Of a DNA stretch of 64,000 bases, positions 16,542 through 25,411 are shown piece by piece (positions within the stretch are counted from its first letter, which is position 1; each line of letters starts with the position of its first letter). Source of the stretch: Pseudodesulfovibrio aespoeensis Aspo-2 (lineage in GTDB: Bacteria > Desulfobacterota > Desulfovibrionia > Desulfovibrionales > Desulfovibrionaceae). Location of the stretch: the NCBI RefSeq assembly GCF_000176915.2, contig NC_014844.1, positions 3,286,001-3,350,000 of the forward strand. The letters run 5' to 3'. The position numbers and the translations under genes were made by a program. The notes beneath the pieces were generated by a model that was not told the DNA's origin, did not search any database, and was given only the letters and a program-made list of their open reading frames with translations.

Positions 16542-18413
16542 CTACTTGCCTTCTTCGTCGTCGGCAGCTTCAACAGCGGCTTCGACAGGCGCTTCAACAG
16601 GCTCTTCAGCAGGCGCTTCAACAGAAGCCTCGGCAGCTGCCTCGGCCCTGGCCTCTTCCTCGGCGGCCTCTTCAAGGGCTTCACCCGCGGCCTCTTCCAG
16701 CTTCTCGCGGAGCAGGTCGCCCAGGGTAGACCCGGCATCGACACCGCCGCCAAAGCTCTTGGGCTTGCGGGCACCGCCTGCGGCAACGGTGGGAGCCTCT
16801 TCCTTGGTCTGCTTGATGGACAGGCCCAGGCGGCGCTCGTCAGCCGAGACGTGGATGACCTTGGCCTCGATGGTGTCGCCTTCCTTGTAGATCTCGGAGG
16901 GGGACTTGATCTTCTTGCGGCTGATCTCGGAGACGTGCACCAAACCTTCGATGCCTTCCTCGACCTCGACGAAGAGACCGAAGTCGGTGATGTTGGTCAC
17001 CGTGCCGGTGATCATCTGGCCCACGGGGTACTTGCCCGGAACCTGGGTCCACGGGTCTTCGGTCAGCTGCTTCACGCCCAAGGTGAACTTCTCGTTCTCC
17101 TTGTCCACGGTCAGGACCTTGGCCTGGACCGCGTCGCCGGACTTGTAGACCTCGGAAGGATGGCGGATCTTCTTGGTCCAGGAGATGTCGGACACATGGA
17201 TGAGACCGTCGATGCCCTCCTCGATGCCGATGAACACGCCAAACTCGGTGATGTTCTTGATGGCGCCCTCAAGGACGGTGCCCTCGGGGTACTTCTCGGC
17301 CACCACATCCCAGGGATTGGGGCTGATCTGCTTCATGCCGAGGCTGATGCGCTTCTTGTCCTGATCCACGCCGAGGACGACCACCTCGACCTCGTCGCCG
17401 ACCTTGACCATCTGAGAAGGGTGGCGCAGCTTGCGGGTCCAGGACATCTCGGAGATGTGGACCAGACCTTCCACGCCGTTTTCCAGCTCCACGAACGCGC
17501 CATAGTCGGCCAGATTGGTGATGACGCCGGTGAAGCGGGCCCCTTCGGGGTACTTCTCGGCGATATTCTCCCACGGATCGGACACCAGCTGCTTGAGACC
17601 CAGGGAGACCTTCTGCGCGTCGCGGTCGAAGCTGAGGATCTTCAGCTCCAGCTCGTCGCCCAGCTGGACCATTTCCTTGGGATGCTTGATGCGCTTCCAG
17701 GACATGTCGGTGATGTGCAGCAGGCCGTCGAGACCGCCCAGGTCGATGAACACGCCGTATTCGGTGATGTTCTTGACCTTGCCGGTGACAGACTGGCCGT
17801 CTTCGAGGGTGTCGAGCAGCTTGTCGCGCTGTTCGCTGCGCATCTCTTCGAGAAGCACGCGGCGGGAGACGATGACGTTGCTGCGGCGACGGTTGATCTT
17901 GAGGATCTTGAAGTCGAACTTCTTGTTGACCAGGGCGTCCATGTCAGGGACCGGACGCAGATCGACATGGGAACCGGGCAGGAAGGCCTCCACGCCGCCG
18001 AGATCGACGGTGTAGCCGCCCTTGATGCGACGGAGGATGCGACCGATGACTTCGCCGTCCTTCTCCATCAGCTCTTCCAGTTTATCAAAAAGCTGCATCC
18101 GCTTGGCCTTGTCGCGGGACAAGTAGATGGTGCCCTCGGCTTCGTTCTTGCGGGCCACGAACACGTCGACCCTTTCGCCGATCTGGACGTTCACTGTGCC
18201 GTCTGAGTCGGTGAATTCGCTGGCGGGAATCTGTCCTTCGGACTTGAAATTCACGTCGACGAGCACGTAGTCCTTGTCAATCTTGACGATTTCACCGGAT
18301 ACGATGGTGCCTTCGTCAAGGTCCCCGAAATCGGAGTTCAAATATTCGTCGAGCGCGTCGGCGAAATTCATCTCCATCTCAGGCGATTCAATAGCTTCGT
18401 TCGTTTTTTCCAT
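16542..18413 (-). CDS. rpsA: 30S ribosomal protein S1
   Basis: 623 aa, longer than the E. coli protein (557 aa). Six S1/OB-fold repeats are visible between residues ~35 and ~535 (for example YVLVDVNFKSEGQIPASEF, GVEAFLPGSH, GLDGLLHITDMSW, GVEGLVHISEMSW, GIDGLIHVSDISW, GIEGLVHVSEISRK). The last ~60 residues are an Ala/Glu/Val/Pro-rich acidic tail encoded by degenerate 12-bp repeats. S1 binds mRNA on the 30S subunit to start translation. GGAGGT lies upstream of the ATG. It is followed directly by sppA. Confidence 0.97.
   Translation of the reverse strand: MEKTNEAIESPEMEMNFADALDEYLNSDFGDLDEGTIVSGEIVKIDKDYVLVDVNFKSEGQIPASEFTDSDGTVNVQIGERVDVFVARKNEAEGTIYLSRDKAKRMQLFDKLEELMEKDGEVIGRILRRIKGGYTVDLGGVEAFLPGSHVDLRPVPDMDALVNKKFDFKILKINRRRSNVIVSRRVLLEEMRSEQRDKLLDTLEDGQSVTGKVKNITEYGVFIDLGGLDGLLHITDMSWKRIKHPKEMVQLGDELELKILSFDRDAQKVSLGLKQLVSDPWENIAEKYPEGARFTGVITNLADYGAFVELENGVEGLVHISEMSWTRKLRHPSQMVKVGDEVEVVVLGVDQDKKRISLGMKQISPNPWDVVAEKYPEGTVLEGAIKNITEFGVFIGIEEGIDGLIHVSDISWTKKIRHPSEVYKSGDAVQAKVLTVDKENEKFTLGVKQLTEDPWTQVPGKYPVGQMITGTVTNITDFGLFVEVEEGIEGLVHVSEISRKKIKSPSEIYKEGDTIEAKVIHVSADERRLGLSIKQTKEEAPTVAAGGARKPKSFGGGVDAGSTLGDLLREKLEEAAGEALEEAAEEEARAEAAAEASVEAPAEEPVEAPVEAAVEAADDEEGK
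16567..16650. repeat. rpsA: 12-bp-periodic coding repeat in the rpsA tail
   Basis: Seven degenerate units of the type GCTTCAACAGGC run head to tail and encode alternating Glu-Ala-Pro-Val-type residues of the acidic tail of S1. Confidence 0.7.
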
Positions 18414-18784
18414 GAGTTACCTCCACAACGGACCTCGGACAATGTATTTTAGCGTATATTGTCAAGAGGAGGGTACCGGCGCACCCGAAGGTGGATCGTT
18501 CCGAGGCAGTCGAGCCTTTGGATGCGCGGTCGGCAAAGTGCCGCTTCCGCCCTCTTTACGCTCCTTGTGCCAGGATGAGCTGCCATTTCGGCTGATTACG
18601 GGCGCACCGCCCCATCCTGAATAAAGAAGAATCCTGCTTGTATCGGAAATCCGACACCGTGTAAACTCATTTCTCCCGGCGGATATGGCCGAGACAAAGA
18701 CGGCGGGCCGGTCCGCGGGGGCGGAAAAAACAACCGGACCGGAGGGATGGCTCCCCCCGGTCCGGACCTGGTCGCGAAAGAAAT
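18414..18784. other. 371-bp intergenic region upstream of rpsA
   Basis: It holds the leader of rpsA (minus strand) and, at the other end, the terminator of phoU. A TTGACA is present on the minus strand at 18460-18465, but a matching -10 at 16-18 bp is not clear. No gene is seen. Confidence 0.6.
18725..18765 (-). terminator. intrinsic terminator of pstB-phoU
   Basis: On the minus strand a 9-bp stem CCGGACCGG (18757-18765 with 18734-18742) is followed by TTGTTTTTT. It lies 20 bp past the phoU stop. Confidence 0.85.
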
Positions 18785-19450
18785 CTATTCCTTGCAGTTG
18801 TGCTTCATGCTCGTGCCTTCGACGATGAAGACCACCGACTCGGCCACGTTGGTGGCCAGATCCGCGATGCGCTCCAGGTGGCGCGCGCCGATGATGGCGT
18901 GCACCCCGCGCTCCACGATGCGCGACTCCGAGACCATCTCGCTGACGTACTGGCGCAGGATGGCGATGTTCAGATCGTCCGCCTTGTCGTCTGCCCGGCA
19001 GACCTGCCCGGCCAGGGAGACATCCTCGTCCACATAGGCCTTGAGCGCGTCGGAGAGCATGAGCTTGGCCGTGGCCGCAAGGCTCTCCATCTTCGGGTTG
19101 TGGGGCAGGGGCGGGCGGGTGCTCAGGAACATGGCCCGGTGGGCGAGATTGACCGCCTCGTCGCCCAGCCGCTCCAGGTTGACCGTGATGCGCTGCCCGC
19201 CGATGATGGTGCGCAGGTCCACGGCCATGGGCTGGTCGAGGGCCAGCAGCTCCAGGGTGAAGTTGTCCAGGTTGTCCTCAAGCTTATTGATGGTCGCGTC
19301 GCCAAGGATGACCTCTTCGGCCAGGTCGGCGTCGTTCTCGAGAAACGCCTTGACCGCCTTGTGGATCGCAGACTCGGACAAGGCCGCCATGCGGAGAACT
19401 TCAATTTTCAAATCTTCAAGCTTCTTGGAAAAATGTGCGCGCTGTTCCAT
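18785..19450 (-). CDS. phoU: phosphate transport system regulator PhoU
   Basis: 221 aa from the ATG preceded by GGAGGAATAT; an in-frame start nine codons upstream lacks a site. The all-helical protein has two PhoU repeats, with the metal-binding style motifs ITVNLERLGDEAVNLAH in the first and ARHLERIADLATNVAE in the second. PhoU lets the PstSCAB transporter signal phosphate status to the PhoR kinase. It lies 100 bp downstream of pstB and ends at an intrinsic terminator. Confidence 0.95.
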   Translation of the reverse strand: MEQRAHFSKKLEDLKIEVLRMAALSESAIHKAVKAFLENDADLAEEVILGDATINKLEDNLDNFTLELLALDQPMAVDLRTIIGGQRITVNLERLGDEAVNLAHRAMFLSTRPPLPHNPKMESLAATAKLMLSDALKAYVDEDVSLAGQVCRADDKADDLNIAILRQYVSEMVSESRIVERGVHAIIGARHLERIADLATNVAESVVFIVEGTSMKHNCKE

Positions 19451-19550
19451 ATATTCCTCCAGATCCTGTCCCTGCACTCGAACCGGCGTCGTTAGTCTTC
19501 AATTGCTGCTGATTGCATGCAAGCCCCTGGCTGTCAACGGGTGTCGCGGC

Positions 19551-20312
19551 CTAGCCGAAACGCCCGGTGATGTAGTCCTCAGTCTGTTTGTTGCCCGGCT
19601 TGGTGAACATGGACTTGGTGTTGTCCACCTCGATGAGCCTGCCCATGTAGAAAAAAGCGGTGCGGTCGGAGACACGGGCCGCCTGCTGCATGGAGTGGGT
19701 GACGATGATGATGGTGAAATTCTTCTTGAGCTCGTGGATGAGGTCCTCGATCTTCTGGGTGGCGATGGGGTCGAGCGCCGAGGCGGGCTCGTCCATGAGC
19801 AGCACCTCGGGCTGCACGGCCAGGGCGCGGGCGATGCACAGCCGCTGCTGCTGGCCGCCGGAAAGCCCCAGGGCCGAGGTGTGCAACCGGTCCTTGACCT
19901 CGTCCCACAGGGCCGCTCCCTTGAGACTCTCCTCCACGGCCTGCTCCAGGAACGCCTTGTCCTTGATGCCGTTGACGCGCAGCCCGTAGGCCACGTTCTC
20001 GAAGATGGTCTTGGGAAACGGGTTGGGCTTCTGAAAGACCATGCCGATGCGCCGCCGAAGCGAAACCACATCAAGACCGGGGGCGTAGATGTCCTCGCCG
20101 TCGAGGACCATCCTGCCGACCACTTTGGTCCCGGGAATGAGATCGTTCATGCGGTTGATGCACCGAAGATATGTGGACTTGCCGCAACCCGACGGCCCGA
20201 TCAGCGCCGTGACCCGGTTGGTCTGAAACTCCAGGCTGATGTTCTCCAGCGCCTTGAAGTCCTCGTAGTAGAAATCGAGATTGGTGGAAGCCACCTTGAT
20301 GGCGTTGCTCAT
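19551..20312 (-). CDS. pstB: phosphate ABC transporter ATP-binding protein PstB
   Basis: 253 aa. Walker A is [11 protein letters not shown], the ABC signature [15 protein letters not shown], and Walker [14 protein letters not shown], with the switch His in IIIVTHSMQ. PstB drives high-affinity phosphate import with PstSCA, none of which are in this window, so the operon is split or begins elsewhere. The ATG at 20312 is used with GGGGAG eleven bases upstream; a TTG nine bases further up is too close to that site. A Pho box lies about 80 bp upstream. Confidence 0.96.
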   Translation of the reverse strand: MSNAIKVASTNLDFYYEDFKALENISLEFQTNRVTALIGPSGCGKSTYLRCINRMNDLIPGTKVVGRMVLDGEDIYAPGLDVVSLRRRIGMVFQKPNPFPKTIFENVAYGLRVNGIKDKAFLEQAVEESLKGAALWDEVKDRLHTSALGLSGGQQQRLCIARALAVQPEVLLMDEPASALDPIATQKIEDLIHELKKNFTIIIVTHSMQQAARVSDRTAFFYMGRLIEVDNTKSMFTKPGNKQTEDYITGRFG

Positions 20313-20377
20313 GCCGCTCAAAACTCCCCATGTGGAATGGTTGATCCCCGCCCTGCGGGACGAGTGAATCCACGCTC

Positions 20378-20383
20378 TCTATC
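20378..20383 (-). promoter_or_regulatory. pstB: candidate -10 element of pstB-phoU
   Basis: GATAGA on the minus strand sits 8 bp beyond the last Pho-box repeat, the distance expected when PhoB replaces a -35 element. The hexamer itself is a weak match to TATAAT. Confidence 0.35.
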
Positions 20384-20391
20384 CGGGCGGG

Positions 20392-20429
20392 GTTACGTCT
20401 GCATGACCCGTTTGTTACGATTGCGAAAC
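20392..20429 (-). promoter_or_regulatory. Pho box upstream of pstB-phoU
   Basis: On the minus strand the pentamers GTTTC, GTAAC, GTCAT and GTAAC occur exactly every 11 bp (plus-strand positions 20425, 20414, 20403, 20392). PhoB binds 11-bp direct repeats of the CTGTCAT type, so this is a good candidate site. It is placed about 80 bp before the pstB ATG. Confidence 0.75.
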
Positions 20430-20439
20430 GGAGTTCCGA

Positions 20440-21204
20440 CTACCGGGCCAACGGCACTGTCAAACGCAGGGTGGAGCCGTCGCGCTTCACGACCGGGGTT
20501 CCGGTCCGGACGCCAGCCGTGTCGCGGAAATGGACCACGAACCGCATCTTGTCCGGATGCGTGCCGATGACCACATGGACAACCGGACCGCTCTCCTCAC
20601 GGATAACGTTGGGCGCGGTCAGCCGCCAGGAACCGGACATGTCGAACACAAACCGGGCGGGCGAGGACAGGGCCAAATGCGCCGTGTCCCCCGCGGGCCG
20701 GTCGCAGACAATGGTCAGGACAAAACTGTCCGGGGTGGCTTTGAGGGAGGCCCCGGTGACCGTGCCGGACACGGCGGATTCTCCGGCTGCTGACGGTTTT
20801 TGGGGCGCGGAGGGCTTTTGGGGCGCACCGGCCCTGGCCGGAACCTTGGGTGCCGGGACTTTCGGGGCCGTTGTTTTCGGGCCAGAGCCCTCTGGCGCAG
20901 GGGCAATGGGCTCGACAGGCCCGGTCTGGGCTTCCTTGGGCGCGACGGCTTCGCCCGCCCGATCGGGCAGGGCCGCGTCGGGCAAGCCCTGATCGGCAGG
21001 AACTGCTTCGGGCGGGAGCAAGCCCACGGTGTCGCCGGAGATGACCGTGCTGTCCACCTCCATGCGCACCTGGCCGGGAGAGGATGACGAACCTGCGTCC
21101 GCCCCGGTGGTCAGGCCCATTCCCCCGTGCAGGATGAAGGCCACCAGCCCGGCCACCATGAGCATGGCGGCCAGCAATATGCGTTGCCCCTTGGTCTTCT
21201 TCAT
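20440..21204 (-). CDS. membrane-anchored protein with AMIN-like C-terminal domain
   Basis: 254 aa. One membrane helix (residues ~8-28) is followed by a long Pro/Ala/Lys-rich linker (about 80-145), which suits a periplasmic spacer, and a C-terminal beta-rich domain (about 150-254) resembling AMIN domains that bind peptidoglycan (VLTIVCDRPAG, RFVFDMSGSW, MRFVVHFRDTAG, STLRLTVPLAR). AAGGAAG precedes the ATG. A periplasmic cell-wall-associated role is inferred. Enzymatic residues are not seen. Confidence 0.6.
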   Translation of the reverse strand: MKKTKGQRILLAAMLMVAGLVAFILHGGMGLTTGADAGSSSSPGQVRMEVDSTVISGDTVGLLPPEAVPADQGLPDAALPDRAGEAVAPKEAQTGPVEPIAPAPEGSGPKTTAPKVPAPKVPARAGAPQKPSAPQKPSAAGESAVSGTVTGASLKATPDSFVLTIVCDRPAGDTAHLALSSPARFVFDMSGSWRLTAPNVIREESGPVVHVVIGTHPDKMRFVVHFRDTAGVRTGTPVVKRDGSTLRLTVPLAR

Positions 21205-21330
21205 ATATCTTCCTTGCGGCTGCGCCTTGGATTGCGGCGCAGCGTCTTCGACTGAGGACTATACTGAAATCCGGGCCGAAAGGCAAAGGCGACAGCGAGC
21301 CGCCCGACGAAAACCGCCATCCGGCCCATG

Positions 21331-22290
21331 CTACAGGTGCTCGTAGAACCGGGCAAGGCGATCGGCCACGATCCGGTCCGACCACCGCTCGACCATGAAC
21401 TGACGCGACGCCTCGCCCACGACCCGGCAGCGGTCGCGGTCCGCGGCCAGCTCGCGCAGCCGGGCTTCCAGTTCAACCCGGTCGCGGGCCACCACCCAGG
21501 GCAGGTCGTCGGTGCCGACGAACCGGGCCACCTGCTCGCGGTTCCAGGCATCGAGCCCGGCGATGACCGCCAGCCCCTGGGAGAGGCCCTCCAGGCTGCT
21601 CACTCCGTAATACCCCTGCATGTGGTCGAACAGGACATGGCTCCGCCTCTTGCGGGCCAGACACTCGCTGTTGGGCACGTCGTCGATGAGGTCCACGGCC
21701 AGCCGGTGCGGGCCGCCCTCCATGGCCTTGACCACGGCCAGAAAATCATCGGTGTTCTTCAGATCCTTGCGGGTCGGCGAATGGCAGACCCGCAGCGGGC
21801 CGGGGCCGCCGAAACGGCCCGGCAGGGGCGTGAGCAGCGGATCGTCCACGGGCACGAGATTGGGCAGCCAGCGCGCCTCGGGCAGCAGCCGCATCAGATC
21901 CGGGGTGCTCACCAGCAGGCTGGTGCGCCCCAGCCGCCGGTACTTGTCGCGGAAGGATTGCGGATTGGTGCGGAAATCGTGATGCCCGTGGTGGTGGTGG
22001 ACCACGGCCTTGCCTGCCAGATGGTCGGCGGGCAGATACGGGCCAAAAGGCTGGCGCTCGTCGCAGGTCATGTGGAAATGGAGCACGTCGGCCTCGCGCA
22101 GGAGGATGCCAAGCTCCTCGACGCCGTCCGGCCCCAGGTCGGGCAGGTGAAGGTCCTTATCCCAGGCGTGGGTGTAGCGGGTCTCCAGGGTCGCCAGCCG
22201 GGCAGTGTGCGGGGTGTGGCGGTTGAGCGCCCGGCAGAACTGGATGGCCGTGCCTGCCGGATCGTTGATGGCGAGCATGAGGATGTTCAC
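21331..22290 (-). CDS. glycosyltransferase-like protein
   Basis: 319 aa from a GTG that overlaps the stop of the Hpt gene (GTGA); GGAGG lies nine bases upstream. The start NILMLAINDPAGTAI and the C-terminal part (GVSSLEGLSQGLAVIAG, followed by acidic/hydrophobic helices) match GT-B glycosyltransferases, where the C-terminal Glu-containing loop binds the donor nucleotide. A His-rich segment (VHHHHGHH) is unusual. It is translationally coupled to the genes upstream. The acceptor is unknown. Confidence 0.72.
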   Translation of the reverse strand: MNILMLAINDPAGTAIQFCRALNRHTPHTARLATLETRYTHAWDKDLHLPDLGPDGVEELGILLREADVLHFHMTCDERQPFGPYLPADHLAGKAVVHHHHGHHDFRTNPQSFRDKYRRLGRTSLLVSTPDLMRLLPEARWLPNLVPVDDPLLTPLPGRFGGPGPLRVCHSPTRKDLKNTDDFLAVVKAMEGGPHRLAVDLIDDVPNSECLARKRRSHVLFDHMQGYYGVSSLEGLSQGLAVIAGLDAWNREQVARFVGTDDLPWVVARDRVELEARLRELAADRDRCRVVGEASRQFMVERWSDRIVADRLARFYEHL

Positions 22291-22646
22291 GGGGTCTCGC
22301 CTCCAGGTGTCTCCCCTGCGCCCTGGCCGCCATAGGTCACGCGGACATTGTCCAGGAACCGGCCCACCTCGTCGGCCAGCCGGGCCGCGCCCTCCAGGTC
22401 GCCGCCAAGGGCGGCCCGCTCAATGGCCGCGCCCAGTTCCGTGAGCCTGGGGAACCCGTAGGACGCCCCGGTGCCCTTGAGCCGGTGGCCGAACATGCGC
22501 GGCACATCGGCATCGCCCTGCGCCACGGCCTGCCCGATCACGGCCAGCTCGGCCCGCTGCAGCTCGAAATACCTGGGCATGATGGCGGCCAGTTCCGGCT
22601 CGACCACCACGGTGAAACGTTTCATGCCGTCCCCGGAAGAGGTCAT
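22287..22646 (-). CDS. histidine phosphotransfer (Hpt) domain protein
   Basis: 119 aa. HRLKGTGASYGF (near residue 54) is the Hpt motif with the phospho-accepting His. The domain is a four-helix bundle that relays phosphate between a hybrid kinase and a response regulator in the cytoplasm. The ATG overlaps the stop of the upstream budA-like gene (ATGA), and a second in-frame ATG at 22625 is possible. It has no kinase beside it; the orphan nine-PAS hybrid kinase 19 kb away is a candidate partner only by inference. Confidence 0.85.
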   Translation of the reverse strand: MTSSGDGMKRFTVVVEPELAAIMPRYFELQRAELAVIGQAVAQGDADVPRMFGHRLKGTGASYGFPRLTELGAAIERAALGGDLEGAARLADEVGRFLDNVRVTYGGQGAGETPGGETP

Positions 22647-23443
22647 TGGCTTCCCGTGGCGCCCTTTTCCACCACATCCAGCTCCCCGCTCTTGTCGCCC
22701 GTCAGGTCAAGCCCGTCGAACTCCTTGGACTGGGGCAGGCGGACCGTGAACTCGCGCAGGGTGTCCAGCCGGGCCGTGGTCGGCTCGATCGAGCAGTCAA
22801 GCACGTGGCCGCCGCCCGTGCGGTCGCTGGTCAGGAAATGCCAGTGAAAGCCGGGCACGTTGACGCCCTTGACAAAGGGGGGCGAATAATAGCCGACCAG
22901 CGTGCCCTCGCCAGAGAACTGGACCACCACCTGCTGTTTGACCGCCTCGGCCAGGGGTGCGTAGGGGGTGTTCTGCCTGGGGATGGCGCGCGCCTTGACA
23001 AAGGGGAACCGACCGTCGATGCGGATGGCGCAGAACGCGTTGCGCGAGGGCAGCCCGGCCTCCACTGCAAGGTTCAGGGCTTCCAGGGAGCCGACCCTGC
23101 CCAAGGTGAGGATGGTGTCCTCCTGGAAAAAGGAAACCGTGGCAAAGGGGGTGCGCGCCGAATCAGCCGGAACCTGCGCCTGACCGCCCGCCGCCACATG
23201 ATACGCCTGCCCGTCGAGGACCACCAGCTCACCGTCCAGCCCGTTAAGGGTGCCCAGGCCGAAATCGCCCTGATATTTCAGATCCTCGATGCTCATCTGG
23301 CCATCGTACAGCCCGGCCAGAAGCGCATCGATGGTGGAATACTGGAAGAGGGTGTCGCCCGCTGCGGCCACCCCGGCGGGCAAAGCCAGCCAAAGGCACA
23401 GGCACAAGGCCGAAAGTGTTCTGCATGATGATGCCAAGCGCAT
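22643..23443 (-). CDS. budA: secreted alpha-acetolactate decarboxylase
   Basis: 266 aa. An N-terminal signal peptide (residues 1-27, hydrophobic core LCLCLWLALPAGVAAA) precedes the decarboxylase fold. Family features are STIDALLAGLYDG, FGLGTLNGLDGELVVLDG and the zinc site with the histidines of VPGFHWHFLTSDR and GGGHVLD. The enzyme turns (S)-2-acetolactate into acetoin with CO2 release. Export is known for some Gram-positive homologues such as the Brevibacillus enzyme. AAGGAG precedes the ATG. It is first in an overlapping set with Hpt and a glycosyltransferase, an odd grouping. Confidence 0.88.
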   Translation of the reverse strand: MRLASSCRTLSALCLCLWLALPAGVAAAGDTLFQYSTIDALLAGLYDGQMSIEDLKYQGDFGLGTLNGLDGELVVLDGQAYHVAAGGQAQVPADSARTPFATVSFFQEDTILTLGRVGSLEALNLAVEAGLPSRNAFCAIRIDGRFPFVKARAIPRQNTPYAPLAEAVKQQVVVQFSGEGTLVGYYSPPFVKGVNVPGFHWHFLTSDRTGGGHVLDCSIEPTTARLDTLREFTVRLPQSKEFDGLDLTGDKSGELDVVEKGATGSQ

Positions 23444-23492
23444 GTATTCTCCTTGCTGGTCAACCGTTGTGGCTGGGCACGCATTGCCCGCG

Positions 23493-24038
23493 CTAGAGTT
23501 TGGTGCCCGGATTGCCGCCGTTGTCCTGGCCCTCGAACATGGTCTGGTTCAGCCGCTTGAGCCAGACTTCGCCGGAATGGGTGTTGAACATGAGCTTGCG
23601 GCCCTGGTTGCCCCCCACGTCCTGGACGGCAATTTCAAGACGGGCGAAACGCAGCAGCTTGCGAGCCATCTCCACATTGCGCCGCCCGATGTCAAAGGAG
23701 GTGTACTCCATGCCGCGCACCGCGATGCCAGAGGAACCGCCAAAGAGCTTGATCACCAGATCGCGCCTGGGCACGCCGACCTTGTCCATGGTTTCGAGCA
23801 TGTTCTGCAGGGCGGTGTCCACAAAGCGGCATATCTGCGGCTCGGAGCTGCCGCGCTTGGCGTCCGAACTGTCCGGGAGAAAGGCGTGACAGATGGTGCC
23901 CAGGCCCATTTTCGGCGCATGCATGGTCGCGGCCACGCACGAGCCGAGCACCGTGGTCACCAGCGTCGGCTGAACGCCGAAAAAACAGTCTCCAGTCTGG
24001 AGGAAGACCTTGGGCAGCCCCTGTCCAAGTCCTTTCAT
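23493..24038 (-). CDS. cheD: chemoreceptor glutamine deamidase CheD
   Basis: 181 aa. The catalytic Cys34 sits in TTVLGSCVA and His51 in CHAFLPD, the dyad of CheD. The C-terminal part carries the family segment GMEYTSFDIGRRN. CheD deamidates glutamines on methyl-accepting chemotaxis proteins and can bind CheC. No receptor or cheC is adjacent. The gene points toward the overlapping budA operon, 49 bp away, and could be co-transcribed with it. Confidence 0.92.
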   Translation of the reverse strand: MKGLGQGLPKVFLQTGDCFFGVQPTLVTTVLGSCVAATMHAPKMGLGTICHAFLPDSSDAKRGSSEPQICRFVDTALQNMLETMDKVGVPRRDLVIKLFGGSSGIAVRGMEYTSFDIGRRNVEMARKLLRFARLEIAVQDVGGNQGRKLMFNTHSGEVWLKRLNQTMFEGQDNGGNPGTKL

Positions 24039-24119
24039 GACGAATTCCGCATCAGTGTGACAGCTTCCTTTGGTCAGGGAAGAAACCAGCGTCCAATTTG
24101 GCCTTTGGCGCGTCCCAAG

Positions 24120-25277
24120 TCAACCCTTGGCCCCGGCTTTGGTCAACTCCGCATCCACAAACTGGCTGAGCACCAGGGAGGCGACGCTCAAGGCCGCCGC
24201 GCCGACAAACACGGCCCGGTAATCGACGAGCCAGACCAAGCCGCCCAGCAGGGGGATGATCACGGCAGCGATGTGGTTGATGGTGAAGCCCACGGCCATG
24301 CCCGAGGCGATGTCGCCCGGATCGGCGATCTTGTGATAAAAAGTCCGGATGCCCATGGCAAAGTTGTAGAACACGTTGTTGACCACATAGAGCGCGCCTG
24401 CCAGGAACGCGCTGTCGATCAGGGCGTAGCCCAGGAATATCAGGGCCAGCCCGGCATATTCCACGCTCAGGACCGCCCGCTCGCCGAAACGGTTGACCGC
24501 CCTGCCCGTCAGGGGCGCGGCAAAATAGTTGACCACGTTGTTGGCCACGAAGAGCATGGTCACCTGCTCGATGGTGTAGCCGAACCTCTCGACCAGCAGA
24601 AAGACGGCAAAAGCCACGAATATCTGCCGTCTGGCCCCGCCCAGGAAGGTCAGGGCGTAGTAGAGCCAGTACCTGACCTTGAGGACCATCTTCCTGTCCT
24701 GGGGCGGGATGTCGATCCTTGAGGGATCGCGGGTCACGGCCCACAGGCCCGCGGCCACGGCCACCCCGCCGAGGATGGCGAACATCTCGGCATAGCCGAG
24801 CGTCCTGGCCAGGAAATAGATGCCTCCGCCCACCGCGACATTGGTCAGGGCGGCCACGCTGCGCAGCCGCCCCAGGACCAGCGGCGCTTCGGTGCGGCTG
24901 AAATACTGGAGCGTCAGCGACTGGTTCATGGTCTCGAAAAAATGAAACCCGAAGCTCATGAGCAGGGTGGTGAAGACGAGTCCCGCCGTGGTGGGCATCA
25001 GCCCGGCCAGGGCCACCCCAAGGCCGAGCACGCAGACCGACAGCGCGGCCAGCCGATGCTCGCTCATGATCATGATGACATACAGGGCGAGCAGGGACAA
25101 AAACCCTGGAATCTCGCGCACGGACTGGATCAGGCCGATGTCCAGGCCCGACAGCCCGCCCACCTCCACGGCAAAGTTGTTAAACAGGGTGCGCCAGCCC
25201 TGAAACCCCACCTGCGCGCCCACCACGAGCACGAGCAGGAAGATGTACATGTTCCGCCGTCTGTATGAATCGTCCAC
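24120..25277 (-). CDS. MFS transporter
   Basis: 385 aa from a GTG that has AGAGG five bases upstream. About twelve hydrophobic segments are visible, starting with NMYIFLLVLVVGAQVGFQG. Between the two halves lies a charged loop (PSRIDIPPQDRKM). No substrate-specific motif could be recognised, so function is only 'major-facilitator permease'. It diverges from the DUF523 gene with 134 bp between the starts. An in-frame ATG further upstream (25322) would lack a site. Confidence 0.8.
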   Translation of the reverse strand: MDDSYRRRNMYIFLLVLVVGAQVGFQGWRTLFNNFAVEVGGLSGLDIGLIQSVREIPGFLSLLALYVIMIMSEHRLAALSVCVLGLGVALAGLMPTTAGLVFTTLLMSFGFHFFETMNQSLTLQYFSRTEAPLVLGRLRSVAALTNVAVGGGIYFLARTLGYAEMFAILGGVAVAAGLWAVTRDPSRIDIPPQDRKMVLKVRYWLYYALTFLGGARRQIFVAFAVFLLVERFGYTIEQVTMLFVANNVVNYFAAPLTGRAVNRFGERAVLSVEYAGLALIFLGYALIDSAFLAGALYVVNNVFYNFAMGIRTFYHKIADPGDIASGMAVGFTINHIAAVIIPLLGGLVWLVDYRAVFVGAAALSVASLVLSQFVDAELTKAGAKG

Positions 25278-25411
25278 TGGCACCTCTGCTGCGAGGGGCA
25301 CAATAGGGCTTTGACACCACAAAAATCAAGGCTAGAATCCGCCTGCGCCGCCGGGAAACCGAACCCCGGTGCCCGACCCGTGAACAGCACGCCAACCCGG
25401 AGACCACGCCA

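Noticed and set aside
18455-18470. TTGACA as rpsA promoter
   Set aside because: No -10 hexamer at 16-18 bp; the AT-rich context alone is not enough.
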